Assembly: GCA_023423935.1 (NCBI GenBank)
Contig: JAFAEQ010000002.1
Location: forward strand, 1-64,000
DNA length: 64,000 bases
From: Pseudomonadota bacterium
GTDB taxonomy: Bacteria; Pseudomonadota; Gammaproteobacteria; Steroidobacterales; Steroidobacteraceae
Direction of reading: 5' to 3'
Shown here: in pieces, positions 48,037 through 56,815 of the stretch
Position numbering within the stretch: position 1 is the stretch's first letter
How the letters are laid out: every line of letters starts with the position of its first letter
Made by a program: the position numbers and the translations under genes
Notes under the pieces: model-generated
What the model was told of the DNA's origin: nothing
The model's database searches: none
Seen by the model: the letters and a program-made list of their open reading frames with translations, nothing else

Positions 48037-51000
48037 CAGCGATACAGCCAGACACGCAACAGCGACCGCAGCTGATCCATGTCCACCGGCTTGGTGATGT
48101 AGTCGGACGCACCTGCCGCCAGACATTTCTCGCGATCGCCCTTCATGGCTTTGGCAGTGACCATGATGATGGGCAGATGCCGGAAGCGATCGTCGCTGCG
48201 GATGCGGTGCGTCGTCTCGTATCCGTCGAGCTCCGGCATCATTACGTCCATGAGCACGGCATCGACGTCGGAATGTGTCTCGAGCATGGCAAGTCCGGCG
48301 CGACCGCTCTCGGCATAGACGACCTCCATGCGATAACTCTCGAGCGCAGTCGTGATCGCAAAAATATTCCGCACATCGTCATCGACGACGAGCACCTTGC
48401 GTCCCGACAGCACCGGATCGTCGCGCTGCACCTGCTCGAGCATCCTGCGCTTCGGTTCCGGCAGCTTCGCCTGCACGCGATGCAGGAACAGCGCCGTCTC
48501 ATCGAGCAACCGCTCAGGCGAGCGCGCATCTTTCACGATGATCGCCTCCGATAACCGACGCAGTTCGGTTTCCTCGGCCCGCGTCAGATTCTTCGCGGTA
48601 TAGACGATGACGGGCGGTGCGCGTTCGCCGAAGCGCTTCTGGATCGTGCGGATGAGCTGCACGCCGGATTCATCGGGCAATCCCAGATCCACCACGACGC
48701 AGTCGAACGTGTTCGCCTCGAGCGCAGCAATCGCTTCGCGACTCGTGGCCACGGCGGTGGTATTCACATCCGTCTCTCCGATGAGCGCCTCAATTCCCTC
48801 GCGCTGCCCGTCGTCGTCCTCGACGATCAAGAGATTGCGCATGGGTCTCTGCACGAACGCCACGGTCCGCGAGAGCGCATCCTCGAGCGCTTCGCGCGTC
48901 ACGGGCTTCTGCAGAAAAGACACAGCACCCGCTCGTAGCGAGCGCTCGCGCGCGTCGTCCACCGAGATCACATGGACCGGGATATGGCGGGTTGCGGGAT
49001 CGTGCTTGAGCTGATCGAGCACGACGCGACCGTCCGCATCGGGAAGTCGCAGATCGAGCGTGATCGCACTCGGGCGCAACCGTTTCGCCATCGCGACGCC
49101 GTTCGCCCCGTCATGCGCGGTGATCACCTTGAACCCCTTGTCGCGGGCGAACTGCGCGACCACCTGTGCGAAGTGAGCATCGTCTTCGATCACCAGCAGA
49201 CTCATATCGCCGGGCTGCAGACTCAGCGAATCGTCGGGCGTCTCATCGACATTAGCGGCGAGCGAGGCAACGCGAGGCGACGGGCGATGATCGATGGCCA
49301 CCGCCGATTCCTTGCGCGGCGCGATGGAGCCTGCGATGTAGGCCAGCTGCGCTTCGGTCACGCGCTGCGGCACGAGGAAGGTGAACACGCTCCCCTCGCC
49401 GACCTGGCTTCGCACCTGAAGTGTTCCGCCGAGGCGATGAGCGAGCTCGCGACTGATGGACAGTCCGAGCCCGGTGCCGCCGTACTTGCGTGCAGTGCCC
49501 GCCTCGCCCTGCTGAAACGCCTCGAAAATGCGCTGCAGGCTTTCTTCGGGAATGCCGATACCGGTGTCGCGTACTTCGAACGCAATCACGTTATCTGCGC
49601 GATCGAGGAGCTCACTGTGCCCGCGCAGATCTTTCGTTGCCCGCCGGATGTTGAGCTCGACGCTGCCGGCACGAGTGAACTTGAGCGCATTCGAAAGCAG
49701 GTTCTTCACGATCTGCTGCACACGCTGCAGGTCGGAGCTCATCGAGCCTCCGATCGCCCGATCGATCGTCACCGCGAACGCGAGCCCTTTGCTCTCCGCG
49801 ATCGGCCGGAACGTGCTGTCGATGAAGTGGCTGAACTCGTCGAGGTTGAACTCGCTGACTTCGAGATCGATGACACCGGCCTCCACCTTCGACAGATCGA
49901 GAATATCGTTGATCAGTTCCAGCAGATCGGTCGCGGAAGCGTGCACCGTACGCGCATGCTGGACCTGCTTCGGCGTGAGGTTTCCTTCGGCATTGTCGGC
50001 CAGCACCTTGGACAGGATCAGCAGGCTGTTGAGGGGCGTGCGCAGCTCATGCGACATGTTCGCGAGGAACTCGGACTTGTATTTCGAAGTCTGCGCGAGC
50101 AGCGCAGACTGACGTTCGAGAGCGCTGCGGGCCTCTTCGACTTCGCGATTGGAGCGTTCGAGTCCCGCCTTCTGCTCACTCAGAAGCGTGGCGCGCTCGG
50201 CCATCTCCTCGTTGGCCTGTTCCAGCTCTTCGTTCGCCTGCTCGAGTTCCTCGTTGGTCTGACGCAGCTCCTCTTGTTGCTGCTGCAGCTGCATCTCGGA
50301 GTTGTGCAGCTTGTCGGAACGCAGCTGCAGCTCGCGCGCCAGTTCCTGAGCCTCGCCGAGCAGCTGCTCCGTGCGTGCGCTGGCTTGAATGCTCGTGAGC
50401 ACCAGCGCGAACGTCTCGGCGAACTGCTCCATGAACGTCAGCTGCAATGAAGTAAAGGGCTGCAAACTGGCCAGCTCGATGACCGCCTTTACATCGCCCC
50501 TCACCTTGACCGGCTCCAGCAGCAGCGCTCGGGGAAGCGCATCGCCCAGACCCGACCGCACACGCAGATAGTCATCGGGCACATCGCTCAGGAGAACGCG
50601 CTCGCCGCTGGCGAGCACCTGCCCTGTCAGTCCTTCCCCTTGCTCAATCGACGCAGGCGCATCACCTGCGGCATAGGAGGCAACCAGTCTCGCGGAACGA
50701 CCGTCCTGATCGCGCACATACATCAATCCGTGCTGCGCGCCGATCAGCTGGACCACCTTGTTCAGTGCCTTGGGCGCGAGCGGTTCGAGCCGCCGATCTT
50801 CTTCGAACGAAGAGGACAACGCCGCCAGGCTGCTCTTGAGCCAGCGATCGGATTCGATGGCCCGCTGACGTTCCTGAACCTGCTCCGCCATCGCATTGAA
50901 TGCAGTGGCCAGCCGCCCGATCTCGTCGCGGGTACGCACGACGACGCGCTGCGCGTAATCGCCCTGGGCGATGCGCCCGGCGCCGAGCAGCAGGTCCTGC

Positions 51001-51629
51001 AACTGCGAGCGAATGATCCGCGTCAGCAGCCACGTGATCGTTGCGACCAGCACGAAAGCAATGACCGTCCCGTACAGCAACAGATCACGGAACGAAGCCT
51101 GCGTCCTCTGCGATTGCTCGCGACGCTCCAGGCGCAGACGCCGTTCGACTGCCTGGATCTCCTCCAGCGCGGCGTTCAATGGCAGCGAGGGGTCGAACGA
51201 TTCCTGCACCGAGCGCGCGACCGCCGCGCCAATGTCCGGTACCTGGCCGTCCATCAGCGTGCGGGATTCTTCGATCCGTTGCGCGAGCAGCGCATCGAGC
51301 CGCTCGAGGCGTGACTGCTGTACGGCATTGTCGGAGGTGAGATCGCGCAGCTCGCGGACCGTCCCCGACATGGCGCTGACGACGGCGTCGAAGCGGCTGC
51401 GGATTCCGGCATCGGGCGCGAGCGCGAAGCCGCGCGCGAGACTCTGTGCCTCATGCAGCTGGCCGGTCAGCCGCTCGGTCTGCTCGAGCACCTGGTAGCT
51501 GTGCTGCACCCAATCCAGATCATCATGGAGACTGCTCAGGTGGCGATACGAGCCGATGCCGAGTGTCAGCAGCATGGCCAGCGCGAGAGCGAACCCTGAA
51601 ACGATGCGCGCACTGATCGACAGATTCAT
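48036..51629 (-). CDS. CHASE3-HAMP-GAF hybrid histidine kinase with three receivers
   Basis: A 1197-aa membrane sensor. In order: TM1, a CHASE3-type periplasmic helical sensor (about 35-175), TM2 (about 180-205), HAMP (to 260), GAF (about 285-435), a Glu/Gln-rich coiled coil (to 520), HisKA with His527 in FLANMSHELRTPLNSLL, and HATPase (NLLSNALKFT, DTGIGIPEES, GGTGLGLSIS). Three receivers follow, with Asp in SAITLDLRLPDADG, DCVVVDLGLPDESG and DAVLMDVMMPELDG. There is no HPt domain, although phosphorelay to the receivers needs one in trans. The start has an AGAGG site. It leads the kinase-cheR-cheB-kinase operon. Confidence 0.94.
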   Translation of the reverse strand: MNLSISARIVSGFALALAMLLTLGIGSYRHLSSLHDDLDWVQHSYQVLEQTERLTGQLHEAQSLARGFALAPDAGIRSRFDAVVSAMSGTVRELRDLTSDNAVQQSRLERLDALLAQRIEESRTLMDGQVPDIGAAVARSVQESFDPSLPLNAALEEIQAVERRLRLERREQSQRTQASFRDLLLYGTVIAFVLVATITWLLTRIIRSQLQDLLLGAGRIAQGDYAQRVVVRTRDEIGRLATAFNAMAEQVQERQRAIESDRWLKSSLAALSSSFEEDRRLEPLAPKALNKVVQLIGAQHGLMYVRDQDGRSARLVASYAAGDAPASIEQGEGLTGQVLASGERVLLSDVPDDYLRVRSGLGDALPRALLLEPVKVRGDVKAVIELASLQPFTSLQLTFMEQFAETFALVLTSIQASARTEQLLGEAQELARELQLRSDKLHNSEMQLQQQQEELRQTNEELEQANEELEQANEEMAERATLLSEQKAGLERSNREVEEARSALERQSALLAQTSKYKSEFLANMSHELRTPLNSLLILSKVLADNAEGNLTPKQVQHARTVHASATDLLELINDILDLSKVEAGVIDLEVSEFNLDEFSHFIDSTFRPIAESKGLAFAVTIDRAIGGSMSSDLQRVQQIVKNLLSNALKFTRAGSVELNIRRATKDLRGHSELLDRADNVIAFEVRDTGIGIPEESLQRIFEAFQQGEAGTARKYGGTGLGLSISRELAHRLGGTLQVRSQVGEGSVFTFLVPQRVTEAQLAYIAGSIAPRKESAVAIDHRPSPRVASLAANVDETPDDSLSLQPGDMSLLVIEDDAHFAQVVAQFARDKGFKVITAHDGANGVAMAKRLRPSAITLDLRLPDADGRVVLDQLKHDPATRHIPVHVISVDDARERSLRAGAVSFLQKPVTREALEDALSRTVAFVQRPMRNLLIVEDDDGQREGIEALIGETDVNTTAVATSREAIAALEANTFDCVVVDLGLPDESGVQLIRTIQKRFGERAPPVIVYTAKNLTRAEETELRRLSEAIIVKDARSPERLLDETALFLHRVQAKLPEPKRRMLEQVQRDDPVLSGRKVLVVDDDVRNIFAITTALESYRMEVVYAESGRAGLAMLETHSDVDAVLMDVMMPELDGYETTHRIRSDDRFRHLPIIMVTAKAMKGDREKCLAAGASDYITKPVDMDQLRSLLRVWLYR

Positions 51630-51847
51630 GACCTCTGCATCGCTCCTGATCGGGTCCTTGTTTTGTCCGGCACACGCGCCGGCGCGTTGGCATCAGCGAT
51701 GCTGCTGTGCACCGCTCATCGATTGCAGCGTGGTTTGTACGGGTGCGTGCGCTGTCGAAACGAAAATTTACAAAGACGCGCGCTCAATAACACACATTCA
51801 GGAAATCCCTGAACGTATTTTCGGGAAAGCATTGAGTCCGCATGCAC

Positions 51848-51878
51848 GGCAGTCACACATTTAATAAGTGTGACTGCC
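51848..51878. other. 11-bp perfect hairpin between two signalling genes
   Basis: Ggcagtcacac and its exact complement gtgtgactgcc flank a 9-nt AT-rich loop. It lies 11 nt past the stop of the ChpT-like gene and about 220 nt upstream of the hybrid kinase start. No T-tract follows on the minus strand. It could end the upstream transcript or mark an operator for the kinase operon. Confidence 0.5.
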
Positions 51879-51888
51879 ATAGAACACA

Positions 51889-52590
51889 TCAGGCGCGCGG
51901 GAGCCGAACCGTCGTGCGACGGCCCGCTTGCGGCAGATGGATGCACTCGATGCTGCCGCCGAGAGACGAGAAAATGTGCCTCACCGTGGGCAACACGATG
52001 CCGTTGCGCAAGGGTCGCGCCGTGAGATCGAGTACGAAGACATCCCGCTCATCGGCCGGCCCGGGGCGCGCATCGGTCATGAGCACCTCGATCGATCCTC
52101 CCAGATCGACGCCATGCAGATGCAGCTCTCCTCCGCTCTGCGCCATCGCGTCGATGGCCTCGGTGAGCAGCCCGAGAAAGGCGAGACGCGTGCGTGCTGG
52201 ATCTGCGTGAGCCTTGAGCGGCGGCTGCAACTCGGAACGAAAACGCACCGAGCAACGACTCGCATCGCTCATCAGAAACCGCGTGAGCTCGTTCAGGAGC
52301 TCCGCGATATCGATTACGGTCGCTGGTTCTTCGTCCGGAGCAATGTTGGACAGCACACGTTCGAGGCCCGCTTCGTGGTTCGAAATGGCGTGTCTCACGA
52401 ACTGAACCAGCTGGTCGAACGGAATGGAAATCGGCCTCTCGGCACGGATCGAGCGTATCAACGCATCGACGCCTCCATAGATACCCTGCAATCCGTTCCT
52501 CATATCGTGGTGATAGGAGCGGCGGCATCGCGTCGCCAACTGCGCGTGCAGCGCATCTTCCAGCAGGGGGAACAGCTCGCTCTCGTTCAT
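51889..52590 (-). CDS. Degenerate histidine kinase, ChpT-like phosphotransferase candidate
   Basis: A 233-aa cytosolic protein. A DHp-like helical hairpin carries SYHHDMRNGLQGIYGGVDAL, with the likely phosphoacceptor His28. An ATPase-like second domain follows (about 110-233) in which the N-box is altered to LGLLTEAIDAMA and the DxGxG nucleotide loop is missing (MTDARPGPADERD). This architecture of phosphorylatable hairpin plus dead ATPase domain is that of ChpT-type histidine phosphotransferases. It would supply the HPt function missing from the neighbouring hybrid kinase. The 17-codon upstream extension has no similarity. Confidence 0.65.
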   Translation of the reverse strand: MNESELFPLLEDALHAQLATRCRRSYHHDMRNGLQGIYGGVDALIRSIRAERPISIPFDQLVQFVRHAISNHEAGLERVLSNIAPDEEPATVIDIAELLNELTRFLMSDASRCSVRFRSELQPPLKAHADPARTRLAFLGLLTEAIDAMAQSGGELHLHGVDLGGSIEVLMTDARPGPADERDVFVLDLTARPLRNGIVLPTVRHIFSSLGGSIECIHLPQAGRRTTVRLPRA

Positions 52591-52824
52591 TGGTCGATCG
52601 ATTCTGGTTATGGGCGCTGGCGCGACGATGAGACGCACCATGACGCTCGCGCGCAGTATCTAACAGATGGCTGTATTTCGCGAACCGCATGCGTCGCGCT
52701 GGCCCGATGCACATCACCATGCCTGCGATCTGCAATTGTTATTGCAATTTTTGCAAGGCGTACTCGAGGAACCTGCCCGCATTCCGGTCATTGATGACTA
52801 GCTACCTGCACGTGAGGAGTCTGA

Positions 52825-53388
52825 ATGCGGGCCGTCATTCTGTTCACGCTGGGCTGGATCGTCTATCCCGTGTGGCTGCTCGCCGGCGTCGGCGATCAGT
52901 GGTGCCATCGTCGCACGTCGATCGCGACCACCTCGGGGCGTCTCGAATCGTTATTGCACCTGGCGCAGCTCGGCGTGATCGGACTCGCCGTTCTGGGCGG
53001 TCTCTTTCTCGAGCCTTCGACAGCCCTCTTCACTGTCCTTGCGATCCTGATCGCGTCCCACAGCGTTCTGTCGTTCATCGATGTCTCGTACACGGAACCG
53101 CGGCGACGCATCCTGCCCATCGAGCAGCACATTCATGCGTACATGGAGGTCCTGCCGTGGACGTCGCTGGCCCTGTTCAGCGCCGCTCATCCCGACATAT
53201 TCACGCGGCCCGAGTGGGCGTTGAGGCTCCGAACCGAGCCATTGCCTGCCACCGTCCTGCTCGCCGTCATCGCACCGGCGGTGTTATTGGCCGTCCTGCC
53301 GGCGCTGTTCGAGTACTTCCATACCCGGCGCGGGTCGGCGCGACCTCCTCGCGCGTCGTACGCGCGACCCGCCTCGGCCCAACCGTGA
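52825..53388 (+). CDS. Conserved membrane protein with His-rich motifs, function unknown
   Basis: A 187-aa membrane protein with about four or five helices. Conserved-looking polar motifs sit at helix ends: GVGDQWCHRRTSIATTSG, ESLLHLAQLG, ASHSVLSFIDVSYTEPRRRILPIEQHIHAYMEVLP. I recall this His pattern in uncharacterised proteobacterial membrane proteins; metal binding is plausible but unproven. The C-terminal 25 residues are Arg/Ala/Pro-rich. A GGAG site precedes the ATG. It ends 11 nt before the Rieske oxidoreductase gene, so the two are probably cotranscribed. Confidence 0.75.
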   Translation: MRAVILFTLGWIVYPVWLLAGVGDQWCHRRTSIATTSGRLESLLHLAQLGVIGLAVLGGLFLEPSTALFTVLAILIASHSVLSFIDVSYTEPRRRILPIEQHIHAYMEVLPWTSLALFSAAHPDIFTRPEWALRLRTEPLPATVLLAVIAPAVLLAVLPALFEYFHTRRGSARPPRASYARPASAQP

Positions 53389-53399
53389 GGAGCCCATCC

Positions 53400-54950
53400 A
53401 TGCGCAGCACCTCCTTCTGGCAGCACGGCGTAACTGCCCCCGACTTTGCACCGCTGCGTGACAAAGTCACCGCCGATGTCTGCGTGATCGGTGGTGGGAT
53501 TGCGGGACTCACGACGGCGCATCTGTTAGCCGAAGCAGGATTGAGCGTAGCGATCATCGAAGCGATCAATCTGGCCGCGGGCGAGACCGCGCGCAGCACT
53601 GCTCACATCGCGATTCCCGACGATCGTTTCACCCACTTGCTCAGAAGCTTCGGCGATGAGGGTGCACGGCAGATCGTCCAGAGCTTCGGTGCCGCCATCG
53701 ATCTGATCGAATCCATCGTCGCGCGCCAAGGCATCGACTGCGATTTCCGCAGATTGGACGGCTTTCTCGTATCGTGTGATGCCTCACCGCTGCAAGCGCT
53801 GCAGGGAGAACACGATGCAGCACTCGCCCTCGGTGTCGCGTGCGAACTGATACCCCGTGCGCCGGCCGAGCTGGCTCAATTCGGGCCCGCGTTGCGTTTC
53901 ACGGGGCAGGCTCAGTTCAACCCGTTCAAATACATCGTGGGGCTCGCCGAATCGTTGCCGCGCACCGCGAGAGTCTACTGCGGCACCCGGGCCATCGCGA
54001 TCGATGAGACTGCCGAAGGTGTCATCGTTCGCACCGACGGCGGGGCCACTGTCGCTGCGAATGCGGCAGTCGTCGCGACCAACACACCGTTCAACGAACG
54101 CCTGGGCCTGCATCTTCGTCAATACGCATATCAAACGTACGCGATCGGTGTTCTCGTTCCGAAAGACTCGCTGCAGTTCCTGTTGCTCTGGGACGATGGC
54201 GACCCGTATCACTACGTGCGTATTGCGCCGTACACCGATGAGCACGATGTGCTGATCGTAGGCGGCGAGGACCACAAGACCGGCGAAGGCCCGCATGCCG
54301 ATGAGCCCTTCAAAAAATTGGAACGCTGGACGCGCGAACATTTCAGTCTCGCAGGAGCGGTGCAATGGCGCTGGTCGGGCGAGGTGATCGAGCCCATGGA
54401 TGCCATCGCGAACCTCGGACGCGAAGCCGGTAGCCGCAATGTGTATGTGATCACGGGCGATTCCGGCAACGGGATCAGTCACGCCACCATCGGCGCGCGG
54501 ATCGTGACGGATCTGATTCTGGACCGTGGCTCACCCTGGCCGGTCTACGATCCTGATCGCTCGCGCTATCAGCACGCACTCGAGTTCGCCAGGGAGCAAA
54601 CGGAAATTGCCGGGCACTACGCCGATTGGCTGACCGGCGGCGATACAGCGCAGGCCGATGCCATCGAGCCCGACAGCGGCGCCGTCATCCGCCGCGGTGC
54701 TCGCAAGTACGCCGTCTATCGCGATGACCGAGGCGATCTCTTCGTCAACTCCGCAACCTGCCCTCACATGGGCTGTATCGTGCAATGGAACGGCATCGAG
54801 AAAACCTGGGACTGCCCTTGTCATGGCTCGCGCTTCACCGCGTACGGCGCAGTGCTGCATGGACCTGCGGCACGGCGTTTGCGCGCTATGAATGAGCCTG
54901 CTCGCGTGGATGATCTCCTGCCTGCGCGCGAACAGCGAAAGGAGCCGTGA
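53400..54950 (+). CDS. FAD-dependent oxidoreductase with C-terminal Rieske domain
   Basis: A 516-aa protein. The N-terminal DAO-type FAD domain has VCVIGGGIAGLTTAHLLAEAG (about residues 27-47), IIEAINLAAGETARSTAHI and the second FAD motif ITGDSGNGISHATIGARIV. A C-terminal Rieske [2Fe-2S] domain (about 420-500) has CPHMGC and CPCHGSRF, supplying the two Cys and two His ligands. Close relatives such as Bacillus YhfW share this order; their substrates are unknown. A GAGGAG site precedes the ATG. The same frame stays open far upstream, across the membrane-protein gene, but without similarity. Confidence 0.9.
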   Translation: MRSTSFWQHGVTAPDFAPLRDKVTADVCVIGGGIAGLTTAHLLAEAGLSVAIIEAINLAAGETARSTAHIAIPDDRFTHLLRSFGDEGARQIVQSFGAAIDLIESIVARQGIDCDFRRLDGFLVSCDASPLQALQGEHDAALALGVACELIPRAPAELAQFGPALRFTGQAQFNPFKYIVGLAESLPRTARVYCGTRAIAIDETAEGVIVRTDGGATVAANAAVVATNTPFNERLGLHLRQYAYQTYAIGVLVPKDSLQFLLLWDDGDPYHYVRIAPYTDEHDVLIVGGEDHKTGEGPHADEPFKKLERWTREHFSLAGAVQWRWSGEVIEPMDAIANLGREAGSRNVYVITGDSGNGISHATIGARIVTDLILDRGSPWPVYDPDRSRYQHALEFAREQTEIAGHYADWLTGGDTAQADAIEPDSGAVIRRGARKYAVYRDDRGDLFVNSATCPHMGCIVQWNGIEKTWDCPCHGSRFTAYGAVLHGPAARRLRAMNEPARVDDLLPAREQRKEP

Positions 54951-55064
54951 AGCGCTCTCTGCGCGAATAACAGATCCGATGCGGCGGGCGCGTCTCACGC
55001 TTGCAAAGCTGCCTTTCGGGCGCTGACAATCGCCCGGGCCAGCAATCACAACAAAGCGAACACC

Positions 55065-55964
55065 ATGGCCGCCTCCTCGAGCCGCAGAGCGTTCCTGCAG
55101 CAGTCTATCTCCCTGGCTGCACTCTCCACGTTCGCCACGACCGTGTCACTCGCCGACGCACGGCAACGCAAGTATCCGATGGGATTACAGCTGTACACGG
55201 TGCGCGATCCGATGAGCGCCGACGCCGTGGGCACGCTGAAGAAGATCGCGGCGCTCGGCTATCGCGAGCTGGAAACCTATGGATACGAGCCACGCGAGCG
55301 AAAATTCTACGGCTTCAGGGCACGCGACCTCCTGCGCGTCCTTCGCGATCTCGGACTCACGAGTCCGAGCGGTCATTATGATTTCGCGCCCTTCATGCAC
55401 CAGCCGATCGAGGCTCTCGACGCCTATGTGGCCCAGTGCATAGAAGGCGCGCTCGAACTGGATCAGAAGTTCATTACCTGGCCGTGGCTGGATGAAGAGT
55501 CGCGCAGCATCGATGCTTTCAAGAAACTCGCCGAGCGTTTGAATCGTGTCGGCGAGCAAGTCACTCGCGCGGGATTGCGCTTCGCCTATCACAATCACGA
55601 ATTCGAGTTCATCCCGCACGATGGACAGCGCGGTTACGAAATCATTCTGCGCGAGACCGACCCTGCGCTGATCAAACTGCAGCTGGATCTATTCTGGTCC
55701 GCTCATTCATCGCCCTGGAGCCCGCACGAGCTGTTCGCGATGCAGCCGGGCCGATTCGTCATGTGGCACATCAAAGACATGGACATGCAGGATCGCAATC
55801 GCTACACCGAGCTCGGCAAGGGCACCATCGATTTCACGAAGATCATGCCGCATGCGCAGCTGGCAGGGCTCGAGCACTACTTCGTGGAGCAAGGCGACAA
55901 CTTCGCCGTGGATCCGATGCAGAGCATCGCCACGAGCGCGCAGTACGCGAAGAAATATCTCTGA
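55065..55964 (+). CDS. Tat-exported sugar phosphate isomerase/epimerase-like protein
   Basis: A 299-aa TIM-barrel protein of the xylose isomerase-like (AP_endonuc_2) family. A twin-arginine signal (SSSRRAFLQQS, hydrophobic core ISLAALSTFATTVS) directs the folded protein to the periplasm. The barrel shows MGLQLYTVRDPM, LGYRELETYGYEP, LRFAYHNHEFEF and FVMWHIKDMD, with the usual Glu, His and Asp metal ligands. Exported members act on unknown carbohydrates. It is 115 nt after the Rieske gene and converges with the mxaJ-like gene, 29 nt away. Confidence 0.88.
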   Translation: MAASSSRRAFLQQSISLAALSTFATTVSLADARQRKYPMGLQLYTVRDPMSADAVGTLKKIAALGYRELETYGYEPRERKFYGFRARDLLRVLRDLGLTSPSGHYDFAPFMHQPIEALDAYVAQCIEGALELDQKFITWPWLDEESRSIDAFKKLAERLNRVGEQVTRAGLRFAYHNHEFEFIPHDGQRGYEIILRETDPALIKLQLDLFWSAHSSPWSPHELFAMQPGRFVMWHIKDMDMQDRNRYTELGKGTIDFTKIMPHAQLAGLEHYFVEQGDNFAVDPMQSIATSAQYAKKYL

Positions 55965-55993
55965 TCTCGATTCCGTAACGTGCAGCGCGGGCC

Positions 55994-56815
55994 CTATCGA
56001 TCGGACGCCGAGATCGCAGGATTGTCGAGCAGCGGAACTCCGAACTCCCTGAGCACTGCCTGGATCTCTGTCCGGTGCTTCAGGAGCGCATCATCGATCT
56101 GCTTGCGCAGCTGCGCATCCTCCCGGCGCGTGCCCATGGAAATCTCGAAGGACATCGGCACTGCGCCATCCACCCGCGGACTCACGGGCTGCAGCTTGAG
56201 CGGCACCCGCGTGCGCTTCGCAAAGTAACCCGCAAGCGGTCCCCAGACGACTGCAACATCCAGGCTCGCATCGGCGACTGCCTCCACGATCGCGCGCGGC
56301 GGACTGTCCAGGGCGTAGTCGCCATAGAGCATGAAGCCGCGGACGTTATCGATCATGCCGCGCCTGGCGAGCGCGTCGGCCGGAGGGGTGTTCGCAAAGT
56401 CATCGCCAATCATCTGCACGCCGATCGTCAGCGTGCGCAAACGCTCATCATCGAAGGTCTCGATGTCCAGATGACGATCTTCGCGAGTGACGAAGACATA
56501 CACAGACCGATAGTACGGCCGCGTCGTCGCAAGCATCTCCAGATCGGTCGCGACGCCCGGGATCACATCGCACAGTCCTTCCTTCAGCGTGTTGCGAACA
56601 TTGCCGCGACGCTGCGCCCACCACACATAGCTCACACGCGCATTCAGCTCCCGCGCAACCAGATCGACGATCCGATTCTCGAAACCCTGCCGCGCTTCGT
56701 TCGAGAACGGCAGATTGTTGGGATCGGCACAGACCCGCAACTCGCGCGGCTGCGCTCCCGCCGCACTCGACGCGAGGAGACAAGTCACGAGCGCGAAGAT
56801 CGCGGTGCGGATCAC
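55994..56815 (-). CDS. MxaJ/XoxJ-like periplasmic protein of quinoprotein dehydrogenase systems
   Basis: A 273-aa exported protein (signal peptide within the first 22 residues) of the family annotated as quinoprotein dehydrogenase-associated substrate-binding protein. Diagnostic stretches are VCADPNNLPFSNEARQGFEN, WWAQRRGNVRNTLKEGLCDVIPGV, TTRPYYRSVYVFVTR and YALDSPPRAIVEAVAD, all typical of MxaJ/XoxJ. XoxJ is thought to help activate or bind XoxF. The GTG start overlaps the ctaG stop by 4 nt. It is last in the eight-gene operon that begins with the PQQ dehydrogenase, which strongly supports a joint function. Confidence 0.9.
   Translation of the reverse strand: MIRTAIFALVTCLLASSAAGAQPRELRVCADPNNLPFSNEARQGFENRIVDLVARELNARVSYVWWAQRRGNVRNTLKEGLCDVIPGVATDLEMLATTRPYYRSVYVFVTREDRHLDIETFDDERLRTLTIGVQMIGDDFANTPPADALARRGMIDNVRGFMLYGDYALDSPPRAIVEAVADASLDVAVVWGPLAGYFAKRTRVPLKLQPVSPRVDGAVPMSFEISMGTRREDAQLRKQIDDALLKHRTEIQAVLREFGVPLLDNPAISASDR

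Noticed and set aside
52689..53399. A long in-frame upstream extension of the Rieske-FAD gene
   Set aside because: It overlaps the membrane-protein gene in another frame, is Arg/Ser/His-rich and has no similarity. The downstream ATG has a GAGGAG site and begins the family N-terminus.
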